DNA of 64,000 nt from Malurus cyaneus samueli (Eukaryota; Chordata; Aves; Passeriformes; Maluridae): NCBI GenBank assembly GCA_009741485.1, contig CM019217.1, positions 38,245,757-38,309,756 on the forward strand, given 5' to 3'. The notes under the pieces are model-generated. The model was not told the origin of the DNA. It searched no databases and saw only the letters and a list, made by a program, of their open reading frames with translations. Below, piece by piece: positions 25,612 through 40,383 of the stretch (position 1 is the first letter of the stretch; every line of letters starts with the position of its first letter). The translations under genes and the position numbers were made by a program.

Positions 25612-28301
25612 TCAAAGTATGAAAAACAGTACTAGCCTAAATCCAAAAGTGAACAAAAGAAAAAGATGTAGTACAACAGATTTTCTCACTGGAAAAATAC
25701 ATGAACAGTTGTCCTTTTTTATTTACATATTTATTTTAAATTTAATGTATTTGATTAACAAGATACTCTATAAATCATCACATTTCATCTACCACTGACC
25801 ACCAAAGTTGGGTGGAGGGTTGCTAATTTTTTTGCCTATCCCACAACTTAAGAGGGCTTAAAACTGGACCTTATATTTCAGTATCTATCAAATGTGTTCT
25901 TTGGGTTACATCTAAAGATGACTGCTTGGTAGCATTGAAAGAGACACTTTTGTGAGGAAAAATGGATATTTTATTAAAAAGGGGAAAAAAGGAGTAGCTA
26001 TTGGATGTCATGACATTAAAGAGAGCACAACAGTTGTTCTTAACATGTTCTTAGAAAAATTAAACTTTCAAGTCTGTTTTAGAAATGTTCAAAGAAAATG
26101 AGATAGCTTTAGAATCTAAATTCTAGGCCATTTTATCAGCTATTCTGTGTTCATAAACAGTTCTGACATTTGAACAGACCTCTGCCTCATGTCAAGCTGG
26201 GACACTACCAGCTGACACCGCAGTAGTTTATGCTGCTGAAAGTCAGCGGAGGTATCTTATTCTCAAACCACCATATGAAAAGGAGCTGTTGAAAAGGAAT
26301 TAAATACATATTAATACTGGTATTAATATGAAATAATTATATACTTCTGTGACCCTTCCATTACAACAATATGACAGACTTACTTCAGGTGTCAGTCTCA
26401 CCTTAATGCCATAAAGGCTCTGTGCTATACAATTCTTCCTGAAATCCTTCTGTACACACAAAAATAACCCCTCCTAACGACACACACTGACTTTTACGGA
26501 AGGAGGAGAAGCATCAGGAAGTAAGACCAACTGCTAAAGACAGTCATAATCTTTCAGCCTGGTTCTCAGGAGCGTTGTAAACTGAAAATAACATTGCAGC
26601 ATTGCTCACAACGTTTGTGACGTTTTTTCAGCCATTACAATCCTCCTAACAAAATTATATTTTAGGCTTGATACAGCAGAAGATATTATAGACCCCAAAA
26701 TAAAATAGTTTACAAAGCCCTGTCGCTGCTTATCTATCTAGACATGTACTTCAGAGGTATGAGTTTGGAGGTTGAATTTTTCTGTCTTTTGCTTTTAAAA
26801 AGCACCTTCCCTGATGTATAAAAGAGACAAGAAAAATTAGGATACTCAAAATGTTGCTAAAGCACCCTCAGTTATGAAGAGCTACTGCTTATTACAAGGG
26901 CATTATAAACATAATTTCCCTATTGCTTGGTTAAAACAAAAATAACTTAAGCCTTTCAAAGGATTACTAAGAAAAGGAAAAACCCACCTACAGTACACAG
27001 AAGCCACTGCAGTCGAAACCTGCTTGGTTATAGTCAAACTATATTATGTCCCTGAACAATTGAGCAGACCTGACCAGTATTAAAGACATTGCCTGTTGTC
27101 ACAAAAAAACCCGACATATCCTGAAGTTACACAAATTTGGACACCAACATACAACTTGAATTAGCTTCTTACAATGGCAACATGTAATTTCAAATAGAAT
27201 TTTCTTCATAAATAGACATAGTGATGAAATGGTGAAATTTTTTTTTAACTGCTAGCTAAATGTTCAGTACATTTTTTTAGAAATCTTAAACTGAATACCT
27301 TATGTATAAATGGCAAAGCAAATAATTTCTTTTGTACTTTTGAGTGTAAATACATTCCATAAAGACGATTCACTTCAAGTACTATTTGTTTCTTACTATA
27401 GCAAACCACCTTGAGTATGGGAGACTTATATAGTAAGGACTTCCTATCTGAATTAAGATGCACCTTAAGTGATGTATAATCACATAAAAAAGAGATGGAA
27501 TCATATAGTTAAACACATAATTATAAACACTTGCTATGGACAAATACTTGTTTGACAAATACATGCCAATGAGAATGAATGTCTGGTTTCATCTCCAAAA
27601 CTGCTTTGAATCTTGATTAGCTCTCAGTGAAAGCAGTCAACCTTCTTACACAGAGAAAACAAGAGGAACGAGCATGTTTCTTTTTTTTTTTTTCCCCAGA
27701 TAAAATAGTGACCAACATGTTGACTAGTCAAAACCTGGCACTGCTCCTAAGGGGACAGTAAGGACACATCTGCATTTGGGTTTTTGCTTGGGTCAGAAAT
27801 GTGCTTTTAAAGCAAATTTCCAACCGTTTCCCACTGTTTTTTCTCCAGTTTGCACCCTTGAGAAGCCTCTGAAGAAAATAACTGCTTTCCTATCAGGTGA
27901 AATGAACTAACCAACTTGAGCCACTGTTCAGACCATGGAACAGACTAGAGCTAGTCCAAACTGAAAAACCAAAACACCAGACTCAATGACTGTGAAATGT
28001 TTAGCGTAGATATCATGCCCTCAGTGTATTTCTGCACTCTATGGAGCCACCCATGTTTCTGTGTCCTATTTGCTAATGTAGATGTAGATGTATAAGCTAC
28101 CAGGAAGTGTCTAGCCAAACCATACAGTCTAGGAGGCTTTTAAAAGTAAATGCGTATACCACAAGAGGTTCTGGCTTTATATTTTGTGTGTGTGTCCCAA
28201 CTTCTGATAAGTCAGGCACATCTTTTTTTCTAAACAAACATGCTGAAAATTAATTTATTTGATTTACAGGATTTTTGTTATAGGATTTCTTTAGACTTTT
28301 G

Positions 28302-28356
28302 AAGTAGAACATACTGATGTGTAGAAAAGTAAAAAAGTAGAACATATTGATGTGTA
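28302..28356. repeat. Tandem duplication, 22-bp core with 33-bp period
   Basis: The core AAGTAGAACATACTGATGTG plus TA occurs at 28302-28323 and again at 28335-28356 with one substitution (ATACTG to ATATTG). Confidence 0.9.
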
Positions 28357-28928
28357 ATAGATATTAAAAATAGGGTAACTCGAGTATTACTTTTAACATT
28401 TACATACACAGAAACAATGTATGAACCTATCCTAATCAGCAATTTTACTATTTCTATGTTGTAGTACAGATTTTCCTACTTTATTGCCTAAAGCTCACCT
28501 CCAGATGTCAATTAATTCCACTCCTCCCATCTACCTTGCAGTAAAAACCCCCAGACAAAACAAAATGCCTTTTTTTTGCCTTCAGTCTGATCATAGAGTA
28601 GTTTGTAAAAAGCTAGTTACAAAGTGTATTTCTCAGAATTTAAAACCATTTTGCCCAACAATTATGAAGGCAGATTCTCTCTTTATGGACTCTTTATTTT
28701 GATGACTGATACACCTGGACACTCTCGGAGAAAGAATATTAAAACAGCTCTTGTCTGATTTAAGGGTCCCAAGTTATATTTTTCCATATTTATTAAGATT
28801 TACATTAAAATGAACATTCTAGAATGGATAACAAAAAGAATAGTTCACCTATTTCTACAGTAAAGTCCACTCAGTTTACCTTGACCACCAGCAATTGGTT
28901 TTGTCCTTACTGTCCCTATTGAAAAAGG

Positions 28929-28970
28929 TTTTTACATTGAGTTGTACACTTTTTACATTGCGTTGTGCAC
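28929..28970. repeat. Tandem duplication, 21-bp unit x 2
   Basis: Two adjacent units (28929-28949 and 28950-28970) share TTTTTACATTG.GTTGT.CAC and differ at two positions. The pair lies just upstream of the CR1 3' end. Confidence 0.9.
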
Positions 28971-28989
28971 TTTATTCCTGCCCATGTGT

Positions 28990-29069
28990 TCCTTGTCCAC
29001 AGCAGGAAGGTTGGAACTAGATGTTCTTCAATGTCCCCACCAACCCAAACTTGTTTCATGATTCTATAT
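28990..29069 (+). mobile_element. CR1-type LINE, 3'-end fragment (about 80 bp)
   Basis: The segment AGGAAGGTTGGAACTAGATG, followed by a TTCTTCAATGTCCCCACCAACCC-like run and ATGATTCTATA, matches the conserved 3' terminus of avian CR1 elements on the plus strand, including the ATTCTAT-type tail. It carries no coding part. The 5' limit is uncertain. Confidence 0.85.
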
Positions 29070-29726
29070 ACAAATTGTAACTACTTAACATTTGTATGTA
29101 ACTATTTGTACAAATTGGCTTAACATAAGTATAGAACTTAAATAACATTTGGAAACTACTGGTAAATCACTGTTGGTAAACAGAAATTGAAAAAAAAAAA
29201 AAACCCTTGGTTTGTTTCCATCACTGTAAGTGCTAACAAGATGCAAAAGTAGCAATACGTGTCTTTCACAACGAAGCCAACACTAATTGTGTGTAAACCT
29301 CTACAAGTATCACAACAGCTTGGACTCCAAATATTCACCTTAAAAACAGTGGAGATAGAGAAATAGAAAAATCAGGTTCTGCTTTGATAAACAACCAATA
29401 GTTCCATATCAAATATGTTATTTTGGACTTGCAGGTTACTTCAGAGGGATACCAACAATACCAAAACTGGTAGCACTAAAGTCAGCATCAGTGGGGATCA
29501 TATGGTTCTTCCTGTATGGACTATGAGTTTCCACATGATCTTCTATTCCTCTCAGCCATACTGAGATCATGGTATCATGCTGGTCTGTCTTGTCTCCCTG
29601 CCTCTCCCCTTGCATGGTCAGCACATCTTCACTACCCCTTGTGAGTTTCACAAGACCTACCTAGAGTGCACTATGCCAAAATTCATGACTTTACATTCCA
29701 TTTCACTAGATATCCTAGCTTCTCCA

Positions 29727-29770
29727 GAAAGCCATGCTTCATTCTCTGGAAAGCCAGGCTTCATTCACTG
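29727..29770. repeat. Tandem duplication, 22-bp unit x 2
   Basis: Units at 29727-29748 and 29749-29770 have the form GAAAGCCA.GCTTCATTC.CTG with two mismatches. A third unit starts (GAAAACACC) and then decays. Confidence 0.9.
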
Positions 29771-32700
29771 GAAAACACCGGTCTAAAATACCCTCATTTA
29801 CTACAGTATTCCACTGCAAATTTAAGGAAAGTAATTCTAGGTGTTAGAACCTGCACAATCCTTGTGTCTCTGGGCCAGTTTACTTAAGCTACTCCGTAGC
29901 CACAAATAAAATTTACACATTACATTGATCCTGTTTCTCACTTGAAGGATCGTCCTGTTTCTATTATGGTTCTGGTAGAAACCTCAAGCCCAGCACTGAA
30001 CAAAAATGTACACAATAACAAAACCACTGGGATGATTTGAGGTCAGCTAATTGATGAGACAATTAATATAAAATGTGATAATGACTTACTGCAGAAAAAT
30101 GAACAATTAAAAAAGCCAAAAAGCTAAAGGAACCAGAAAGCATTTAAACATATGGCTGTTTCTATCACAAAGGTACAAAACAAGGCAAGGACATTTAAGT
30201 TCTCCAACTAGTTGTGCTATGTACGAGGGAAAGTAAGCACCCAGATTTGCAGAAAGACTTATCTGCTTAGCATTTTTGTTTGGAGGAGAACAAGTACATT
30301 CCCCTACAGCCATCTTCTTTCTCATGCCAAAACTATAACAAGTATATGCACTCAGACTTACTTAAAATGTGTCCTTACAATAATTACATTCTCACGCCCT
30401 AAAGGCAATGTTGTTTGAAGCTGTCCATTTTTTGGTCATTTTATAAACCTTCAGAGACTGCAGTCTTCCAAATGAATTTCAAGACTTCAATATTAAAGTT
30501 ACTTAAATAGTCAGTAATCCATCAGGCCTTAGTTTAAAAAATGGGGAAACAAACTTGCTACACAAGAATTGATAGCACATAATTCTTCCTGTACACTGTC
30601 CAGGCAATACTTCACGTATTAGTTATGTCTGATCTTCTACACTAGGGAGAAGTTTTGCCCTCAAGAGCGTAATACTAGAAATGGCATCACATGAATCAAG
30701 ATTATCTGTTTTGTTTAAATTTGTCTAATGTTTAAAATCTTACATTTGAAATTAAGTGAAATCAGTAAGGCAACAGTTCTAGTTTCACATAACTCATAAT
30801 TGCAGGAAATGTTTTTCGACCCTTGGTTGACTCAAAATATTTTCTCATGATTTTTAGCAGCATGATCTACTTCCCCAATGAATCATTCAGAATGAATGAG
30901 AAGAGATTTACATACTTGGAAATAACAACAGAATCTTGCAATCATTTTCAAATCTTCTATACATTACACAGCTTTATATTTCCAAAACAAGCTCCAGATG
31001 TGTAAAACAGTAACACTTGGTTTGTGACATGACTAAAAGATCATTTGCCTTTTTCTTCTGGTCTTATAGCACTTTAGTTTGATGTCATGCTGCTCTAATT
31101 CTTCCAGTCAAAAGGAGATACATAGGCAAATGTTCTCATCACTCTTCTTTGGCATTTCACTTACATAACTAGTAGTACAGCCTCCTAGAGAGTCAGTGAA
31201 ACCTCCTGAGTGCAGTTCAGAGTCTGTAAATTTGATGCTAAATGTCAGAATGTATGAGGACTCTTTTAAAGACTGTCGGTAGAAGTCATCCCAGTAAACC
31301 ACAGGCTTCAAAATGAAGGCAGGCTACACAGATTTGAGTAGAAAACACATAAAATCTTCAACACATCCTCAGTAATGCAGATAAAAATAACACTATCCAA
31401 AATCCTTTCCCCTGCCTACAACTTGGTAACTCATGAGGCAACTGAAGAACTCATAATACATCACATATGGTTTCACAGTCACATTAGGCTTATCATTTAA
31501 TTTATTAAAGTACCATTTTTTCATATACTTTATGAATTAGTTAACTAGTATGACAGCTTTTATTTATCAGTTAACAAATGTACTCAGCTATTCTTGTTGG
31601 GGAATATTCTTTTAGATGGAATTAGTATCAGGGAGGATCCATAGTTCCAACACTGCCACACCCAGCTAGTGTCACCATGTAGGAGTAGAATTAATAGAAA
31701 AGGTCAAATGGTTTAACAGCATTATGAAATAACATTGTTAGAGTCAGGAAGAAATCTTGTGATTATTTATCAACACCATCAGCTGTTGAACAAAGAGTTG
31801 AACAAAAGCCAGGGGGAAAAAAATCTACTCATTTAAAAAGAGACTCATTTACTCATTTAAAAAGTAGTCCTAAAGAAAGTCAGAGAAGGCGATGAACAAA
31901 GATATGCCAAAATGATTTTAAGCATTGCCAAAAAAGCACAGTATTTCACTCTATTCCGTACAAAGATGAATGTGAATATTTCAGACCAGAAGATCAGACT
32001 GGAATAGGTAAAATTGATTTAAAAGTGAGACATATGCATTGCTTGGACTAAAAAGGTTCAGATCATTGTAATTAACTTCCTTGTACTTTTATGTTCCCTA
32101 AACAATCAGCAAAATAGCGAGTAAATTAAAATGTTAAGCAATATTTTTCAGCAAAGAAATACATATCTTGCAAGTATAAATGTTAAATAATACCCTTGAG
32201 ACTTTTTATGCAAATCTAGCATGCAGATCTTACTTTTCCCAAATTCTACCTGTTTTTATTACTGTAAGATGTCCCCAAATCTTTTTATAGTTCTTTCAAT
32301 TGCATATAAATATAATCTCCTGGTATTAGCATATTAGCTTGGCTAAATATAGGAAGGAGCACTCGTGTTTTATGGAGCATTTTCTTTGGTATGCAGCTAA
32401 TATAAATAAAATGAGCAGAGAGAAGTTGGCAGTGTTCCACTGACATTACATCACTTTTCCTTAATAGGAAACCTCTCTGCAACTTAACATCTTGCTTTAA
32501 ACACTCAGAAGTGTCCACAAAGTCTTCAGTGAGGATCAACATATAAGGCCAGCAGTTAGCTACAAAGGACTAGAACACAGAGCGGGATCTCCTAGTACAA
32601 CATTGAAAAGAAACTGCCTAGTATAAACCACCTTTTAAATGTCACCAACCACAGAGCAAGGAGAGCACAACGTCTAAGTAAAGATGTGTAAAATGTACAT

Positions 32701-33867
32701 AATTCCAGTAAAAAGCAAAGGAGAAAGTTCCAATTCCTATGACGCTTCTTCTGTAGTGTCAGGAATTCCTCTAAAAACCAACAAATTAAAACCAGAGGCC
32801 TAATCCAGCAGATATAAATAGGACAGAGACACAAGCATCTATCATAGTTTCATTTGCTGCTTACTCTTTGTATTCCTCAAAAAGAGAAAACCTGTTTTGA
32901 GGTACTGTCAGCATGGTCCCTCATCTTTAGTATGAGATTATTTTGAAGAAATTAGTTAATTATTGTAAAATATTACATGATATTTATTTACTAAGAGACA
33001 GATGCTGCCATCAAGTAGGTTGAGCTTTTCACCAAAAACAATAGGATTTCTTGTCTGTACACAATGATAATAAATTGTATGTGCAGCAAAACCCAGTGGA
33101 CCTACAAGGTTCCTCTAAGAAAAAGACAAGTCCTCGCACTCAATTTTTCTCATCCATTACTGAGATCGCTAATCTTATTATGTTATATATTGAGAAATGA
33201 AAAGAAATCCACATAGTACATGAAGAATGAAAGAGCCCAGAGAAATTTATGTTCATGTTATAATTAACATAAACAGAAATTCCAGTTATTGTATTTCTAA
33301 TGTGCTAATTGCCGAGCAATAATCCAATACTTGCTTCAAGTCTGCATGCCATTTTTGCTGGCATGAAATTTTATTGAGAGCATAATTTATTTAGGCACTG
33401 TCACACAGATACACATAAACACAAAAATGTATTTACCACGGTACAAAAAGTCATGGTAGGTCATTTTGTCCTCGGCTTTTTCCAGAAGAGTTTGAGAGGA
33501 ATTCACTGAGTGGCTTCTCCTGCTTTTAGTTGCAGCTGTGCAGCAAACAATCTTAAAAAAATTTACAGTAATTGTTGCCAAGTTTACATCAGTGACTCTC
33601 AGTAAAGAAAATACTAATCTAGTAAAGGTATGCAAAAAATAAACGTAAGGTGGGGTACACTGAATATCACTGTGAATGCTTTCATTTAGGAACCCCCTGG
33701 TCTTATGATATCATGAATTTTCTGTCCCCCTCACCCTTCTAAATATTTCTGTATGTCCAATCCTCTCCTTTTCCTTCCAGTTGTGATGGCACAACAGCTG
33801 AGGACCCTAGCAGAAAGGACAAGTGATTAAAAATAGGAAAGTCAATGTAGAATGGGGTAAATTTATG

Positions 33868-33955
33868 GTTTTTTTTTGTTGGTTGGGGTTGTTTTGTGGC
33901 TTTGCTTAGCGTGATGGGTTGTTTTGTTTGTTTGTTTGGGTTTTTAAAATTTTGT
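33868..33955 (-). repeat. T/G-rich low-complexity tract with (TTTG)n
   Basis: On the plus strand this is nearly all T and G and includes a GTTTTGTTTGTTTGTTTGGG block. On the minus strand it is A/C-rich and resembles the tracts near 7.15 and 60.29 kb. Confidence 0.8.
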
Positions 33956-36527
33956 GTCTGTTCACTCCTTCAGACTAAAGAGCAGCCACCCCAGTGGTTC
34001 TTCTGGTGCAAGAGAAAAGTGGTGCTTGTCTAGGAACAAGCATCTGAAAGCTGGACCTCTGATAGATCACACTGCCAAGACAGAGTTTGCAAAGCCACAT
34101 CTTTACTTGGTAATCGTGAAGGTTTAGAATGGACTTTTATATCCACTCTTCTATGGATGACTTTACTGTTTACTTCTGAATGGCAATGACCAAATAAGAT
34201 CTTGAAGTTTTAATTCACATACATATTTTTAATTCAACTTCCCCCAAAATTAATGAAGTCTTTAATGGAGGTAAAGCCAAAGTTTAGTTTACAAGAGAAA
34301 AGTAATTTCAAACAGGTTAGTTTGCCCAATGAATAATTGGAGAAAATTTCACCTCCACTGTTAGAACTATCTAAAGATTTCAGGTAGGGGTATTTGTGCA
34401 ATAATAACTCACTCTTACAGTGTGTTAAGAATACAGGCCTAAAAATGACGACGTGTAACTTTGCAGACTTGATTACATGAATGATAAATATATAAATAAC
34501 AATATTCACTTCACCAGTTTCATCTTTGTGCATTTTTGTTGATCCATGAATTGGCTACTTAGCTACTTACTCCATAATCAGGTTTTCTTTTTTCTGAAAC
34601 AATATTAGAATTATTACCATCAGCCAATGTTTGTTTTCTAAAGTCTGTTAAAATTTTATCAGTGGTTTCAACTAATGCCTAATTTTCAGAAAACATCAGG
34701 AAAAGCAGATGAATGTTAAACTCAAAACAAAATTGAAAATAATATGGCATCTATATTTATCTAAAATTAATTTAAACTTACTACAATGAAACATCCCAAA
34801 AACCTAATGATTGGACTATATAGTTCCTGCTAAATAACTTCTTATAACTCTTTTAGGTTTCAACTGTTTTACTGTGTTGCGGTGTCATTTTAGAATCAGA
34901 GAAAACATTGAGGACATGGTTTTATGGTGAACATGGTGGTGGTGCTGGGTTAATGATTAGATTTAATGATATTAAAGGTCTTTTCTATGAATCTTGAGAG
35001 AGTTCACACAACAAAGTCTCAGAAGAAACACAAGTTGAATAACAGTTTAAAATACCTATGAATTTATAAATTAGAGGGTATCTCCTTCAATACCACCTAA
35101 TTATCACTTAGTTAACTTTGCCTTAGCAATCTGCTGTACTAATTCCATGCAGTACTTTTCACCTACAGTTTAGATATGTTGCTTTTCCCTCTGTTTTAGC
35201 CTAGGAAACATGAAACTAGAGCTGAAGGAAGCCATTGGACTGATGAAATTACAGAGGTGGAATTTCAGAAAAATTCCAGAAAATATCAGAAAAATATATC
35301 AGAAAATACTCCGACCACAACAGTTGTCAAACTGTTTAGGTGTACATCCTTACTATAGAACAGGAACAGAAAAGTTTACAGTTAATGAAACATAACTAAG
35401 AGGATCTGACACTTCCTAAAGACTTTTAGAACTTTGTGTTATGCCCAGCCATTGCCTGACTTAGCCTGAATATGATGTACAATATTATTATTTCTAATGC
35501 CTTAGATATCTTTAGTATTTAGGCCAGTGTGTAAATTCATCAACAACAGTAAATGTAATCCTTATTTTACTGGGGAGCAAAAAATCCAAACATGCTACAG
35601 ATAGATCTCAAGAGTTAGAATCTCAATGAGAATTTGAGTAAAAAGATAATTATTCAAAAACATATAATAGCAAAACAAAGAATATTTTCTGAAAAAAGGC
35701 CCTGAAATGATTTCATTAAACCAAAAGCATGAGTTTTTTTTAACACGATTCTGTCCACACAACATGCCAATCATACAATTCTCATATGACAGGACTCTGT
35801 GCAGTGCAAGCCCTGATAACAGATAACAAGAATATTACGTACAATCACGAATTTACAGGAAAAACAATTAATTTAGACCTGAATGGATACATCCAAGAGC
35901 ATCCAAGGGAAACTTGAAGCATTAAACTGCTTCTCAATCAGAAAAATATATTTTTCATGTCCCCCAGCACCCAAAAAAACCATTTCACTACGTCTTTTCT
36001 ATCCTTTATGCAGCATGTTGTAGTTACTTAGCTGGAATTATTCTACAAAGTTTCCCAGTGGTCAGTGATTTTAGCAAACCCTTAAATTTTCAAAATGAGG
36101 GCAATTAAATGAAAAACAAATCATATTACTATCTTACTTCCTTTACAAGAGACTCTCCACAAAGACATTTTCAAATTCATGTAAAACAAAGAACAGCCTA
36201 TAAAACAACTTTTGAGGAATCTGAATAAATTAAACAGAGGAAGCATTTGAGAATAATTTTAAAAATCAACCACAGAGATTAAATCAGTAACTCAGGAAGC
36301 TTGACAGCAAGTTTTCTTGATTCAACCTCTATCACAGACACCATCAATGATGACAGAAGGAATTTCCATAAATCAGAAGCACAGTAAGTATTATTTAATT
36401 ATGAATTTGTGAAGATTTTAATTTCTCAGACAAGCAGCTTCTGTCTCGTATCACTCTTCATATGGGGCCCTGGCATTTCCATTAATTTAAAAGAGACTAT
36501 TCACATGTTTTACAAATCTCTCCCAAG

Positions 36528-36569
36528 CATCCCAGTTTCACTGTGGTCCATCCCAGTTTCACTGTGGTC
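36528..36569. repeat. Perfect tandem duplication, 21-bp unit x 2
   Basis: CATCCCAGTTTCACTGTGGT plus C occurs twice without mismatch at 36528-36548 and 36549-36569, which suggests a recent duplication. Confidence 0.95.
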
Positions 36570-39500
36570 AATCCTCTCATACTCTGCATAATCAACTTTG
36601 CTCAGCCAGTACTGGAAATTCTGGCAGACACTATAAATCTTTTTGGAGAAAAGATAAGTTACTTAGGAAAAGTATTGGGCATCTCAGAGCTCTGTATGTT
36701 CATACAAATTCACTCAACTTCCCCAGCTTTCATCTACTGCAGATTGGCTTCCTGCTTAAAAGCATTCCAATTCTATTCTGTTCTGCTCTTTATCAATGAG
36801 CATGTTCCTTCAAACATTAGCATTGCAAACAGTTCCTCTAAGTCAGTATTCTTACAAGAATTCACTCAGTAAACAGGGCTTGTCTCTTGCATTTGTAGAC
36901 AGTAATGCTTAAAGCACAAACATCTATCTTCTTAATCCAAAAAAGGACATAATGTGAGTGCTGTGTTTTAGTTACAAACCAACAATTAGCCTCGGTGGTC
37001 AACAGAGATTTTTTTGTAATTTATTATAATTACCTGTCCCTAGGTCACTCCTATTTTCAAACTACAATCTACCACAAAAAATGTCCAAAGTTTTTACCCA
37101 ACAGGAATGTTAACTTTACGAAGTTACAAAACAGTTTCAAAGACTGTTAAAAGTGAGGACGCAACAACCCTGTCTGGAGCTTGTAGAAGGAACAAACTGC
37201 AGCCAGAAGAGGATGCAACCACAGATATTTTATTGCCTTTTAGTAAAACAACATGTTAAATCTAACATCAAAGATATTTGATACTTTTTCTGAACCAAAC
37301 ATTTCACCACACAGAGCCATGGCACAGATAATAACTAGGTCTGTTTAAGAAGTGCAGGAATGGTTTTCTTCATCTCAAGATCTGCATAGCAAAAGAACCC
37401 GAAACTAATTGACAACATTTATGCTCGTGTATTAATACCGTGATTTATTACTGCAGCCTGTAACAAACAGAACATCTGCAACTTCGATGTGTGTTTCTGA
37501 GGTCTAAATTTCTTGATACTTCCATGATCCTGCAGAATCCCTGGGACCATTTGTTGAAGAAAACTTTCAGTGAGATGTCACAGACAAGCTGGATATGCTG
37601 AAGCATAGGCAACCACAAAACCATGCTCCTTTAAAATGTCAGCTTCTGCTCCAAAAAGCACTGCTTCCCTCCTTAAAAGATTCCTCAGAGTTGAAACCAA
37701 GTCCTTGATCTTGGGCTAACTGTGATGCATGTGGTCAGTGCTGAGCTTCGCCATCCTGGGAATGGTTCCACCACGCGCTGGTCCGCACACCACATGACGT
37801 GCCTTTGACATCAAGACTAGATTGGTGCAGTATGTCCCAGCTAGGGCTGCAGAGAGAGCTGACGTGCTGCTTGCAGCTGGTTGCTGATGGCAGCCATATA
37901 ATTGGTAGGAGAGAAAGGGAAACATAGCAAAGGTCCCGATTTCTGGGCCTCCTGCTCCTTTTTCTGGGTATTTAATGTGATTCTGATAAATGTCATTATT
38001 TATATTACTTGTCTCTTTATATCTATCCATCAACATGACCACCAACTTTTGAAAGGATGGGGGACATGGGAACCTAGAGGTTTAGAAAAAGTATATAATT
38101 TTTATTTCTGAAATAACAGGAAGACTTGAAGTTGCTGTGGTTTATGGGTTAGAGACAATCATAGATGTAACCTCAGAGTCAATTGCTGAAAGTTCATCCT
38201 TTGTTTTAGAAAATGTAGGCATATCATTTTGATTTTATTTTAACAGACACTCCTTTTTTTCTCTCCATCTGTGTGGAAAATGTGCATGCAACAGTCATCT
38301 AATTCAGTTGCCTATCTATAAAAGCAGCATCTAAGCGTAAGTTTCTGAAACACAACCAATAGGAATTTTTTTCTCTTTGTTGAAAAGAAACAAAAAAGAA
38401 AGAAGCAGCTTGGGTATTCTAATACTAAGCAAAAAAACGGAAGCAATCATCTTCCAGAAATTCTTGATGAACCTCCTAAAAACATATGAAACAGTTAATA
38501 ACTGTGTAATCTTTAGCAGAAATTCCGAAAGTCACTAAAGATAAAAGAATGGAAACCACACATAATGTCCTAGAGACTCATAAGACAACATGATGTACTT
38601 TCAATACAGTTAGAACTTCCATAGTCTCACCTTATAAATTGGATTTCATATACCTACAGACACTGATAGAAGACGTGTCTCTCTTTTTTACATTATTTAC
38701 AGATCTCCAGATTTTAAAAAAACATAAGAAAACTATCAAGATTTATAGGAAGTCAAGACTTTCTCCTAGAGCATAGCCAAGCAGTATGGCAATCGATTTA
38801 CTGCCTGAAAGCATTGCCTACAAATGTTATCAGTGAAAGAACAAACATTATTTGGCAAGGACATTGAACTCATGCATGTGAGAATTGCAATGGATATATG
38901 AAAATTATCAGGTAGCATTAGAAACAGAAAAAATGTAAAATTTGGCCATGTCAGATGAGGAAGCATGCGCGTTGTAGAAAAGAAAATAATCTGCAGTTTA
39001 CAGAGAAAAAAACACAGTCTGGTAGTCAGCTAAGCAATACTGATGAACACTTCTAAAACCCAGGCATTTTTCACAAAAATACCTGAAAGACATTTGTTGA
39101 TAAGCACCAACACCTTTGTGGGTGTGTATGTCAATATTCCCTTTAAATATTGTTTATGCAACTGTGGTTTTAGGCACCTCGGATTTGCACAGAAATAAAC
39201 AGCATCATCTTGCAACAGACTCGTCAGCAGTAACTCAGTACCAAGGAACTCAGGCCTTCATTTAATTCCCTAAAAGTTTTAACAGGAAACACGAATCACA
39301 CACAAACACAGGCTCCATGCTAATACCCCATCCACAAGGTATTATGATCACCTCTGGGATTCTCAAAACCTCACTTGTACTAAACATTTCACTAGATCTT
39401 GGGTCAAAACAAAAATATAACCATAAACCAGGTTGCCCTCCTGAAACCTTCAAACACTGCAAAGAAAGACTTTATATTTCAGAGCCAAAATAAGTAGACA

Positions 39501-40383
39501 GAGGTGGGCTAAAAGAAATACAGCACCACTGGGTTTCTGAGAAAGGAAAATCTCATTTCATTTTGCAAAACTTTGTGTGTTGCCTTGGTGAATCTCCTTG
39601 CTAGCCAAAGCTGGCTATTAAAATTGCTTTTCACTTTAACAGTCGCTTTAAACAAATCATCCCCATAAGTCAGACAGAGATTTGTAAGGGGACACACACA
39701 CATATATCTATTCACACACCATTAGATTCATATGCACACAGAAACAGGCTTGCATTGTCTTCTCTCATAAAAAAATTCTGCATAATCTGTTCTTTGAAGT
39801 TAAAAACATTTTACACACTTCTGGATGTACATACAGCCATAGCACATAGAAGTGAAAGGAATAACTATGTTTCTAGTGAGTGCTTTCATACTGTGATTCA
39901 GCCTATTCAGAAGAATGAATTCAGCCATAAAGTAAAATTTAAAAATACCTTGAAACCCAGCTACAGAAACACAATGATGCTTTTTTAAGGGTAAGTCTTC
40001 CAAGTTGTGAATAAGGTGCAAAAACAGGTAGGAGCCCAGCTCAAGCTTGCCCTATAACCAGCAGCTTGGCTTTCCTGAGAAAAGTTGGTGTAACACATGT
40101 GGGTCTTGATTTAAAGCAGATTTCTGTATCCACTGTGGCTGGAGAACTGGGGTTGTACTTTTAAAATGAATCTGTAGCAGAAGAAGTACAAAAAAAAATT
40201 GAAATATTCCATTCCCTTTTTCTCTTCACTAAAGCCCAGGCAGGACCTCCTAATGAAGTTTGTCCATTCCACCAGATATTGCCTGCATGCATTTCTTGCT
40301 CTCTGATGTATATTTGTTTTCATCATAGGAGAAGAATTAATTTTAATTTGCAATTAAAAAATTAAATCCAGGTGACTGAATCT

